DNA of 5,517 nt from assembly GCA_025935735.1 (NCBI GenBank), contig JAICUS010000418.1, positions 1-5,517 of the forward strand. Direction: 5' to 3'. Positions 1 through 5,517 of the stretch are shown here, piece after piece. The notes below the pieces were generated by a model. The model was not told the DNA's origin. It was given only the letters and a program-made list of their open reading frames with translations, and searched no databases. Each line of letters begins with the position of its first letter. Position 1 is the first letter of the stretch. The DNA is from Solirubrobacteraceae bacterium (GTDB lineage Bacteria; Actinomycetota; Thermoleophilia; Solirubrobacterales; Solirubrobacteraceae). A program made the translations under genes and the position numbers.

Positions 1-779
1 AGGGTCAAAGTGAGGCGGCCCTCGAGCACCGTCAGGGCCTCGTGGGTGCGCTCGTGGACGTGGCCGGGGAGGCCCGGGCCCTTGGCCATCTCGACCGTGG
101 TCATGGTGACCTTGCCGCTCGTCTGCTCGGCGCCCACCAGCAGCGTCTGCAGCTGCCCGGCGAGCGCGTGCCGCGGGCCCTCGCCGCAGCGCAGGAAGTA
201 CGCGCGCACGTCGGAGGGGAGCGTGTCGTCGGGCGCGTCGGCCGCAGCGGGCGCGTAGGACGCGTCGGGGCGGTACTTCATGCGGAACTCGACCTCGGCG
301 CGCCCGAACTTCTCGAACGGCGGCGGTCCCTTCGGGCCGGCCGGGAAGCACGGGGCGGGGAACGGCTCGCCGGTCAGGTCGAAGAAGCGGTCCCAGCCGC
401 CCGGGACGATCGGGCCGACGAACGTGGAGTAGTGGCCGCGCAGCTGGTAGGCGTGCAGCGTGCCGGGCGGGATGTAGCCGAAGTCGCCCGGGGCGAGCAC
501 GCGGCTCTCGTCGTCGGCCCACAGCTGCACGTGGCCGCGCAGCACGTAGAAGAACTCGTGCTCGTTGTCGTGGTAGTGCAGCGGGATCGGGCGCTCGGCG
601 CGCGGGCCGTCGAGCGTCATGACCGACATCGCGCCGCCGGACTCCTCCGCGCCGACCAGCGCGCGGCCGACCTCGCCGAGCAGCACGTGCGCCCGTCCGC
701 TGCCGGCCTCGATGACGTACGGGACCGGCTCGCCCGGCAGGACGGTCACGGGCAAGGCGTCGGCGAGGTGGCTGCTCAT
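1..779 (-). CDS. Quercetin 2,3-dioxygenase-like bicupin, 3' end cut by window edge
   Basis: The 259 visible residues form a two-domain cupin of the quercetinase/pirin-like type. These are cytoplasmic metal-dependent dioxygenases; characterised members cleave the flavonol heterocycle and release CO. Cupin 1 is complete: motif 1 is HYHDNEHEFFYVLRG (residues 68-82; ligands His68, His70, Glu75) and motif 2 is GDFGYIPPGTLH (98-109; ligand His109). Cupin 2 begins near residue 195, and its motif 1 GHVHERTHEALTVLEG (238-253; His239, His241, Glu246) lies just before the window edge. Both domains therefore look able to bind metal, as in the Bacillus YxaG type (about 340 aa), so roughly 80 residues are probably missing. 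The ATG at 779 has no Shine-Dalgarno sequence, but a -10-like hexamer sits six bases upstream, suggesting leaderless translation. An in-frame GTG at 794 is a weaker alternative start. There is no signal peptide. It follows the esterase gene by 18 nt. Family membership is firm; flavonol as substrate is only a possibility. Confidence 0.88.
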   Translation of the reverse strand, partial: MSSHLADALPVTVLPGEPVPYVIEAGSGRAHVLLGEVGRALVGAEESGGAMSVMTLDGPRAERPIPLHYHDNEHEFFYVLRGHVQLWADDESRVLAPGDFGYIPPGTLHAYQLRGHYSTFVGPIVPGGWDRFFDLTGEPFPAPCFPAGPKGPPPFEKFGRAEVEFRMKYRPDASYAPAAADAPDDTLPSDVRAYFLRCGEGPRHALAGQLQTLLVGAEQTSGKVTMTTVEMAKGPGLPGHVHERTHEALTVLEGRLTLT

Positions 780-785
780 GGCGAA

Positions 786-815
786 ACTGTACACACTTCA
801 AGCAACTGTCGTCAA
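786..815 (-). promoter_or_regulatory. Putative sigma70-type promoter for a leaderless cupin transcript
   Basis: Read on the minus strand, a -35-like TTGACG (815-810) is followed by an 18-nt spacer and a -10-like TACAGT (791-786), which fits the actinobacterial TAnnnT pattern. TTCGCC (785-780) separates it from the cupin ATG, so a start site seven bases after the -10 would be the A of ATG. The element lies in a distinctly AT-richer patch and overlaps the last codons of the esterase gene. The missing Shine-Dalgarno sequence agrees with this reading. It is a motif-based prediction, with no measured start site. Confidence 0.55.
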
Positions 816-1982
816 CTCTCCCGCCGGCCATTCCGGGTCCTCGCCGTGGAGGAAGCGGCCCCATTGCCGCTGCACCCAACAAGACACCCGGCGGGTGTCC
901 GCGTCGTCGGCGAGGTAGTGGCGGCCGACCGAGCTCCCGAAGGTGCCGAACAGCAGCGGCACGTCGACGGTGTGCAGCGCGCCGAGCCGCGGGTCGGGCG
1001 AGCCGTGGTCGACGCGGAACAGGTGCACGCGCCCGCCGGCCGCCGCGCGAGCGCGCGCCCAGCGCTGCGTCGGCTCGGTGAACAATTCGCGGGTGACGCG
1101 CGCCACCTGCTCGTCGGGCGCCTCGCGGCCGCCGGTGCGCAGCAGGAAGGTGGCCTCGTCGCGGGTCGTGCCCACCAACACGGGGATGTCGAGGCACGCG
1201 TCCGGGCGCTCGAGCGGCGCGAACGGGAGCGTCTCGGGGTCGAGCGTGGGCCAGGCGGCGCCGCGCGTGCCCGCCCACTCGCCCTCGCGCAGCAGGGCCT
1301 CGTGGGCGGCGACGATGTCCGCGGCCGGAGCGGCGCGCAGATCCACGCGGGCCGCGAGGTCGCGGGCCCAGCGGCGGCCGCGCTCCGGGTCGTTCGCGGC
1401 CTCGGGGAGCGGCGGCGAGTGCAGGACGGCGCGGGTGAACAGACCGGACGCGGCCGGGCACGCCAGCAGGTCGGCCGCGTTCGCGGCGCCCGCGGACTGG
1501 CCGCCCATCGTCACCCGCTCCGGGTCGCCCCCGAAGGCCGCGATGTTCGACCGCACCCACCGCAGCGCGGCCACGTGGTCGAGCAGCCCGAGGTTCGCCA
1601 CCGGGGCGGCGAGCCAGCCGAGCGACCCCAGCCGGTACGTGAACGTGACCACGACGACATCCGCCGCCACCGCCAGCGCGGCGCCGTCGTAGATCGGCGA
1701 GCCCGTCCAGCCGATCGTCCAGCCGCCGCCGATCGACCACACGAGCACGGGACGCGCGCGACCGCCGGGCGGCGGCGCCCAGACGTTCAGGGACAGGCAG
1801 TCCTCCGAGCCCGGCGGCGTCGGCCCGTGCGCGAACCGGGAGATCGGGCGCGACGGCTGCGGCGGCGGCGGCCCGAACGCCCCCAGCGACTCGCCCGTCC
1901 ACGGCAGCACGTCCGGGCGGCCGAGCCGCTCCGCGCGCGCGTACCGGATGCCGAGCTCAGCGACGGCGCTTGGGGCGGCCAC
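798..1982 (-). CDS. Type B carboxylesterase (alpha/beta hydrolase), compact form
   Basis: A 394-aa member of the carboxylesterase/p-nitrobenzyl esterase family, which hydrolyses carboxylic esters through a Ser-Glu-His triad. Counting from the GTG at 1982, the family's SEDCLSLNVWAP block is at 59-70, the nucleophile Ser163 is in GGQSAGA, the likely acid Glu276 is in GTTRDEATF, and the likely base His337 is in GALHTVDVPLLFG. The oxyanion-hole HGGG reads SIGGGW (residues 84-89), with Ile at the usual His position. It is shorter than the usual ~490-520 aa: the N-terminus begins almost at the GIRYA block (family GIPYA), and the C-terminus stops soon after WPAG. There is no signal peptide, so it is probably cytoplasmic. 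The GTG is preceded by GAGGA at 5 nt and overlaps the regulator gene by 26 nt. An ATG at 2021, with GGAG 7 nt upstream, would add 13 Arg-rich residues and lengthen the overlap to 65 nt. The family call is firm; substrate is unknown. Confidence 0.9.
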   Translation of the reverse strand: MAAPSAVAELGIRYARAERLGRPDVLPWTGESLGAFGPPPPQPSRPISRFAHGPTPPGSEDCLSLNVWAPPPGGRARPVLVWSIGGGWTIGWTGSPIYDGAALAVAADVVVVTFTYRLGSLGWLAAPVANLGLLDHVAALRWVRSNIAAFGGDPERVTMGGQSAGAANAADLLACPAASGLFTRAVLHSPPLPEAANDPERGRRWARDLAARVDLRAAPAADIVAAHEALLREGEWAGTRGAAWPTLDPETLPFAPLERPDACLDIPVLVGTTRDEATFLLRTGGREAPDEQVARVTRELFTEPTQRWARARAAAGGRVHLFRVDHGSPDPRLGALHTVDVPLLFGTFGSSVGRHYLADDADTRRVSCWVQRQWGRFLHGEDPEWPAGELTTVA

Positions 1983-2679
1983 GCACGTCCTCGAGCGTCT
2001 GGCGCAGCCGCGCCGGGTCATAGCCCGGCTCCAGCAGCTCCATCACGTCGAACGCCGTCCGCGACAGGTGATCGGCCATCAGCGCCGCGGTGGCCTCGCG
2101 GTCGCCGGCCTTGCAGGCATCGAGGATCTCCCGGTGCCCGGCGGTCAGCCAGGCCTCCGACGAGCGCGCGATGTGCACGCGGCGGTAGCGCTCGGCGTGG
2201 TCGGACAGCTGGCCGAGCATGGCGTTCACGCGCAGCCCGGCCGGGGCGGTCAGCCCGCGGTGGAACGCGCTGTGCGGCGCCTGCCAGCGCGCGTAGTCGC
2301 CGGCCTCCGCGAAGTGGGCCATCTCCGCGAGCCGCCCCTCCAGCGCGGCCACGTCCTCCGGGACCAGGCGCCCGACGGACAGCCGCACGGCCTCGGTCTC
2401 CAGCGCCACGCGCATGACCACGAGCTCCTCGAGGTCGCTCGCCGAGATCGGCCGCACGGTCACCCGCCGGTTGGCCTGCGCGTCGACGAGCCCCTCGCTC
2501 TGCAGCATCCGCAGCGCCTCGCGCAGCGGCGTGCGGCTCACGCCCAGGTCCTCGGCCAGCGCGACCTGCGACATCGCCGTGCCCGCCGAGATCTCACCCG
2601 TGAGGATCGCCTCCCGCACGCGGCGGTAGACCTGCTCGACGCTGTCGCGCCGCGCGGGCGTGTCGGTCTGCGCGCTCAT
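1957..2679 (-). CDS. GntR family transcriptional regulator, FadR subfamily (FCD domain)
   Basis: A 240-aa cytoplasmic DNA-binding regulator of normal length for the subfamily. The N-terminal winged helix (about residues 12-78) carries the typical GntR pattern: an IL.GEI..G segment, LAEDLGVSRTPLREALRML (41-59) for the recognition helix, then EGLV and the wing. The helical FCD domain (about 83-215) binds the effector, usually an organic acid, often with a metal. The ligand positions are His140 (in AFH), His182 (GHREIL) and His204 (DHL). The first position, usually Asp or Asn four residues before the FH histidine, is His136 here. The ATG overlaps the oxidoreductase stop as ATGA, so it is likely translated by coupling; no clear Shine-Dalgarno sequence is visible. 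Its position inside the operon suggests it controls these genes and itself. The main operator would be upstream of the operon, outside the window. The C-terminus is basic (RGRPKRRR). Confidence 0.93.
   Translation of the reverse strand: MSAQTDTPARRDSVEQVYRRVREAILTGEISAGTAMSQVALAEDLGVSRTPLREALRMLQSEGLVDAQANRRVTVRPISASDLEELVVMRVALETEAVRLSVGRLVPEDVAALEGRLAEMAHFAEAGDYARWQAPHSAFHRGLTAPAGLRVNAMLGQLSDHAERYRRVHIARSSEAWLTAGHREILDACKAGDREATAALMADHLSRTAFDVMELLEPGYDPARLRQTLEDVRGRPKRRR
1988..1992 (-). promoter_or_regulatory. Ribosome binding site supporting the esterase GTG start
   Basis: GAGGA on the minus strand lies 5 nt before the GTG at 1982, inside the 3' end of the regulator gene. It favours this start, but the upstream ATG at 2021 also has a GGAG (2032-2029) at 7 nt. 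The shorter overlap and the lack of family-like sequence in the extra 13 residues tip the choice to the GTG. Confidence 0.5.
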
Positions 2680-3968
2680 CCGTGGTCAGCGTAGGTGATG
2701 GGTCGGCCGAACACGCCGTCGGGATCGCGCCGGCGCTCGACCTCGTCCAGCCGCGCGCGGTGCGCGTCCGAGAGGAAGCGGTCGGGCCGGCGCGCGAGGT
2801 CGGAGTCGCCGACATAGACGCCCTCGCCGACCGCGGCGAGACGGGCGTGCGCGCCGTGGACCCATGAGCGCATGCGCTCGTCGTCGGCCGGGTCCGACCA
2901 GATGGCGTAGGTGGCCAGGTAGACGTCGTGCTCGAGCGAGAACGCCATGTCGGGCAGCTCGCGGGTCGGCGCCCAGCCGTACCAGATCGAATACGAGCGC
3001 TCGGGCAGCTCGGCATAGACCTCGCGCAGCAGCGGGTACAGCGTCGCCGCGTCGGCGTCGGTCCACTGCGAGTCCGCGGCGTAGCGCCGGCCGGCCGGGT
3101 TCTGCGCGGCCTGGGCGAGGTTCTCCTGGGCGATCGTGGTCGGGCCGCGGTCGTGCGCGAGCGCGTGCCGCGCCAGCGGCCCGGACGAGAACGGCGCGAG
3201 CAGCCGCGCGGCCTGCGACTCGTCCGGGGCGGCCACGGTCGTGTGCAGCAGCAGCGCCTGGCGCGTAGCCGCCATGACCGGCTCGACCGCCGCGTCGAGC
3301 GCCGGCAGCAGCTCGTGCAGCCAGTGCAGCAGCGGCTCGAGGTGCGCGGCAGAGAAGCGCCAGGTGTCGTGGAACATCGGCAGCGCCGGATGGGTGCGCA
3401 GGTGGAAGCGCACCACCACTGCGCAGAACTCCGGCCCGGCGCCGCGCGCCGCCCAGAACAGGTCGGCGTTCTCGTCGACCGACGCGTGCACGAGCTCGCC
3501 CTCGGCGGTGACGACGTCGAGGCCGACCACGTTCTCGCACCCCCAGCCCCAGAGGCGGCTGTTCCAGCCCTGGCCGCCCTGGAGCAGGAAGCCGCCGAGC
3601 CCGACGCCGCCGCAGTGGCCACCGGTGAACGTCCGCCCCCGCGCCGCCAGGAACGGCGCGAGCTCCTCGCCGCCCTTGATCGCCGGCGACACCACCGCGA
3701 CCTCGCCGTCCAGCGCGATCTCGCGCAGGAAGCCGAGGTCGATGAGCAGCGCGCCCTCGCGCACGCTCCAGCCGGCCCAGCTGTGCCCGCCGGAGCGCAC
3801 GGACACGCCCCAGCCCTTGGCCCGGGCGAGCCGCACGGCCTCGCCGACGTCGCCCGCCGTCTCCGGCTGCGCCACGGCCGCGGGGACGCGGTCCGGCTTG
3901 CGGCCGTTGAAGATCCGCCCGTAGGCCGCCTCGGCGAACCCGGGCTGCTCGCGCGTCACGAGCCTCAC
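2676..3968 (-). CDS. FAD-binding oxidoreductase, BBE/VAO family, bicovalent flavin type
   Basis: A 430-aa flavoprotein with an N-terminal PCMH-type FAD domain (about residues 25-195), a substrate domain, and a BBE-like C-terminus. RSGGHSW (58-64) supplies His62, and GGHCGGVGLGG (116-126) supplies Cys119. In the family, these are the 8-alpha-histidyl and 6-S-cysteinyl flavin attachment residues. DLFWAARGAG (169-178) matches the conserved DLFWA.RG.G block. Such enzymes are oxidases or dehydrogenases of sugars, alkaloids, polyketides or phenolics. The C-terminal RRRDPDGVF matches the family's K..yDP.nvF, but the upstream YxNYxD-like block is diverged (YVGDSD). There is no signal peptide, unlike the secreted members. 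The start is a GTG overlapping the VOC stop as GTGA, with GGTGGAG 5 nt upstream. The stop overlaps the regulator start as ATGA. The cofactor call is strong; the substrate cannot be read from sequence. Confidence 0.93.
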   Translation of the reverse strand: MRLVTREQPGFAEAAYGRIFNGRKPDRVPAAVAQPETAGDVGEAVRLARAKGWGVSVRSGGHSWAGWSVREGALLIDLGFLREIALDGEVAVVSPAIKGGEELAPFLAARGRTFTGGHCGGVGLGGFLLQGGQGWNSRLWGWGCENVVGLDVVTAEGELVHASVDENADLFWAARGAGPEFCAVVVRFHLRTHPALPMFHDTWRFSAAHLEPLLHWLHELLPALDAAVEPVMAATRQALLLHTTVAAPDESQAARLLAPFSSGPLARHALAHDRGPTTIAQENLAQAAQNPAGRRYAADSQWTDADAATLYPLLREVYAELPERSYSIWYGWAPTRELPDMAFSLEHDVYLATYAIWSDPADDERMRSWVHGAHARLAAVGEGVYVGDSDLARRPDRFLSDAHRARLDEVERRRDPDGVFGRPITYADHG

Positions 3969-4369
3969 CGGCGCTCCACCAGCTCGACGAGGTTGCCCTC
4001 CGGGTCGGCCAGGAACGCGAAGCGCACGCCCGGCTCCGGCGACGGCCGGGGCGCCAGCCGCTCGCGCGCGCCCGCGGCGACCGCGCGGTCGAACAGCGCG
4101 CCGATGTCCGGCGCGCTGACCGCCACGTGCCCGTAGCCGTGGGTGGCCAGCGCCATCAGCGGGCCGTCCGCGCGCGGCCCGGGCACCGAGCCGGGGCGCT
4201 CGAACAGCTCCAGGCGGCCGCCGCTCTCCAGCCGCAGCATCGCGCCGCGGATGCCGTCCGGCAGGTCGAACTCGAGCTCGACGGCGAAGCCGAACGCAGC
4301 GCCGTAGAACGCCGCGGAGGCGGCGAGGTCGGCCACCGACAGGCCGGCGTGGTCGAGCGCGACCGTCAT
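3965..4369 (-). CDS. VOC family protein, glyoxalase I-like
   Basis: A 134-aa single-chain protein of the vicinal oxygen chelate fold, made of two beta-alpha-beta-beta-beta modules. Module 1 opens with DHAGLSVADL and ends with RLELFERP; module 2 opens with GHVAVSAPD and ends with LADPEGNLVELVE. The usual metal-ligand positions are filled by His7, Glu54, His81 and Glu129. This H/E/H/E set is closer to glyoxalase I and related lyases or isomerases than to extradiol dioxygenases. Members act on small thiol adducts, hydroxy- or keto-acids, or catechols; which one applies here is unknown. The ATG at 4369 overlaps the permease stop as ATGA, and the protein starts directly in the first strand of the fold. 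The frame stays open upstream to 4435, but those 22 Ala/Arg/Pro/Gly-rich codons overlap the permease gene and lack family features. No clear Shine-Dalgarno sequence is visible; coupling to permease translation is likely. Confidence 0.9.
   Translation of the reverse strand: MTVALDHAGLSVADLAASAAFYGAAFGFAVELEFDLPDGIRGAMLRLESGGRLELFERPGSVPGPRADGPLMALATHGYGHVAVSAPDIGALFDRAVAAGARERLAPRPSPEPGVRFAFLADPEGNLVELVERR
3974..3980 (-). promoter_or_regulatory. Ribosome binding site for the flavoprotein GTG start
   Basis: GGTGGAG on the minus strand lies 5 nt before the GTG at 3968, inside the last codons of the VOC gene. It decides the non-ATG start and gives the GTGA overlap with the upstream stop codon. 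Confidence 0.65.
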
Positions 4370-5517
4370 CGCAGGACGGGCGGGGTTGTCGCCGCCGCCC
4401 GCGCGGCGAGCCGGCGGCGCGACAGCCGCGCCCACAGCTTCACCAGCGGCGGCGGCGGGGCGGCCGCGATCCCGTCCGGCTGCTTGATCGCGGTCAGCGT
4501 GAGCGCGAGGCCGGCCACCACGAGCTGGTACTTGCCGATGTTGAACGCCTTGTCGAGCGCGGTGACCATCAGCCCGGTGCCGGAGAGCATGATCCCGGCC
4601 ACCACCGCGCCGGCGATCCGCCCGACGCCGGCCACGTAGGTCACGGCGAGCAGGCTCAGGGACGTGAACACGGCGAACGAGGGCGGCGAGATCGTCTGCT
4701 GGTCGTAGGCGAACAGCGCGCCGCCGAGGCCGGCGATGAACGCCGACAGCCCGAAGGCCAGCAGCTTCGTGCGGGCGACGTCGATGCCGACGGCCGCGGC
4801 GGCGCGCTCGTTGGAGCGCACGGCGATGAACATCCGCCCCGCGGGGGCGTTGCGCAGCCGCGCGACGAGCAGTCCGACCAGGCAGACGATGGCCAGCACG
4901 ACCACGCCGAAGATCACCCGCGGATAGCTGTCGCCGTGCGCGATCCCGAGGTCCCAGCCGAGCAGCGTGGGGGAGGGCACCCTGCTGCCGGCCAGGCCGC
5001 CGCTGAAGCCCTCGTCGTTGAACAGCAGCGCGTCGATGGCGAACGCCGCCGCCAGCGTGACCACGGCGAGGTTGACGCCGCGCAGCCGCAGCGCCGGCAG
5101 GCCGATCAGCACGCCCAGCGGCACGGCCACCAGCGCGGCGGCCAGCGGCGCCAGCGGGAAGCCGAGCCCGAGCCCGCCGGAGATGTGCACGAGCATGAAC
5201 GCGCTCAGGCCGGCGAACGACATCTGGGCGAGCGACACCTGGCCGACGTAGCCGGTGAGGACGGTCAGCGACAGCGAGAGGCAGACGCTGACCAGCGAGA
5301 CGATGAACGCCGCGCGCAGCGAGCCCTGCAACACGAACAGCACGACGACGCCGGCGGCGAAGCAGGCCGCGGTGGTCGTGTAGGGCCGCGAGGGCCGCCC
5401 CAGCGACGGGTTGCGCAGCTCGCCCACCGTCCCGCGCGCGCCCACCCCGCGCGAGAGCAGCGTCATGGCGACCATGATCAGCAGGAACGGCAGCGCCTCC
5501 GGCAGCCCCTGCTGCGG
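4366..5517 (-). CDS. livM: Branched-chain amino acid type ABC permease, LivM domain (probable LivH-LivM fusion), 5' end outside window
   Basis: The 383 visible residues contain a complete LivM-type inner-membrane permease domain of a HAAT-family ABC importer, which takes up branched-chain amino acids or, often, aromatic and other carboxylates with a binding protein and two ATPases. Several hydrophobic segments are evident from RPYTTTAACFAAG onward. LTGYVGQVSLAQMSFAGLSA is the conserved early LivM block. The cytoplasmic ATPase-coupling loop is VRSNERAAAAVGIDVARTK, followed by LLAFGLSAFIAGLGGALFAY. GVGRIAGAVVAG matches the late family motif. The reading frame stays open to the right edge. The residues there, LPEALPFLLIMVAMTLLSRG, look like the last helix and tail of a LivH domain, so a LivH-LivM fusion is likely. 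An independent LivM starting at an ATG at 5475 or 5466 is the alternative. The C-terminus is an Ala/Arg/Pro-rich cytoplasmic tail. It is the first visible gene of the operon and overlaps the VOC gene by 4 nt. The substrate is not deducible. Confidence 0.9.
   Translation of the reverse strand, partial: PQQGLPEALPFLLIMVAMTLLSRGVGARGTVGELRNPSLGRPSRPYTTTAACFAAGVVVLFVLQGSLRAAFIVSLVSVCLSLSLTVLTGYVGQVSLAQMSFAGLSAFMLVHISGGLGLGFPLAPLAAALVAVPLGVLIGLPALRLRGVNLAVVTLAAAFAIDALLFNDEGFSGGLAGSRVPSPTLLGWDLGIAHGDSYPRVIFGVVVLAIVCLVGLLVARLRNAPAGRMFIAVRSNERAAAAVGIDVARTKLLAFGLSAFIAGLGGALFAYDQQTISPPSFAVFTSLSLLAVTYVAGVGRIAGAVVAGIMLSGTGLMVTALDKAFNIGKYQLVVAGLALTLTAIKQPDGIAAAPPPPLVKLWARLSRRRLAARAAATTPPVLR

Noticed and set aside
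780..797. A terminator between the esterase and cupin genes
   Set aside because: The 18-nt spacer has no stem-loop or T-run beyond the 6-bp palindrome TGTACA.
42..2417. A 791-codon open frame on the plus strand
   Set aside because: It is extremely rich in Arg, Ala, Gly and Val, shows no recognisable domain, and lies opposite three well-supported minus-strand genes. Such long antisense frames are expected where third positions are almost all G/C.
2594..3622. A 342-codon minus-strand frame inside the flavoprotein gene
   Set aside because: It is a Ser/Arg/Thr/Cys-rich out-of-frame translation of the same DNA; the intended frame has intact FAD motifs.
2928..4136. A 402-codon open frame on the plus strand
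   Set aside because: It is low-complexity Arg/Ala/Gln/Val-rich sequence antisense to the flavoprotein and VOC genes, whose motifs are clear. It is a composition artefact.
4370..4435. Upstream extension of the VOC protein to an ATG at 4435
   Set aside because: The extra 22 residues are Ala/Arg/Pro/Gly-rich, lie inside the permease gene and precede the normal first strand of the fold. The ATGA overlap start at 4369 is better.
1..5517. Mobile elements, CRISPR arrays, tRNA/rRNA genes or attachment sites
   Set aside because: Nearly every base is accounted for by metabolic coding sequence. I saw no transposase motifs, regularly spaced repeats, terminal inverted repeats or RNA-gene signatures.

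Overview
The window is very GC-rich DNA with strong G/C bias at third codon positions. It contains six genes, all on the minus strand, with almost no non-coding sequence. Base composition, GTG starts, GTGA/ATGA stop-start overlaps and the gene families (LivH-LivM type permease, FCD-type GntR regulator, BBE-type flavoprotein, VOC protein, type B carboxylesterase, bicupin) suggest a high-GC soil actinobacterium. A Solirubrobacterales/Conexibacter-like lineage is my guess; nothing in the window proves it.

In transcription order (right to left): (1) 5517-4366, a branched-chain amino acid type ABC permease with a complete LivM domain. It is open at the right edge and is probably the C-terminal half of a LivH-LivM fusion. 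(2) 4369-3965, a small VOC/glyoxalase-like protein. (3) 3968-2676, an FAD-dependent oxidoreductase of the BBE family with both bicovalent flavin attachment residues. (4) 2679-1957, a GntR/FadR-type regulator with an FCD ligand-binding domain. (5) 1982-798, a compact type B carboxylesterase. (6) 779 to the left edge, a quercetin 2,3-dioxygenase-like bicupin cut off by the window. The first four junctions overlap (4, 4, 4 and 26 nt); only the esterase-cupin junction has a spacer (18 nt).

The arrangement reads as an import-and-degrade operon. The permease would bring in a small carboxylate or aromatic compound. The flavoprotein, esterase, VOC protein and cupin oxygenase would process an oxidisable, ester-bearing, probably plant-derived substrate. 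The embedded GntR protein would sense a pathway metabolite. The pathway and substrate are inferred from gene content only.

The most notable non-coding signal is a TTGACG-18 nt-TACAGT promoter-like element overlapping the end of the esterase gene. It lies six bases before the cupin ATG, which has no Shine-Dalgarno sequence, so the cupin could be made from its own leaderless transcript. Other oddities are the esterase's altered oxyanion-hole motif (Ile instead of His before GGG), an Asp-to-His change at the first expected metal ligand of the FCD domain, and a diverged C-terminal motif in the BBE protein.
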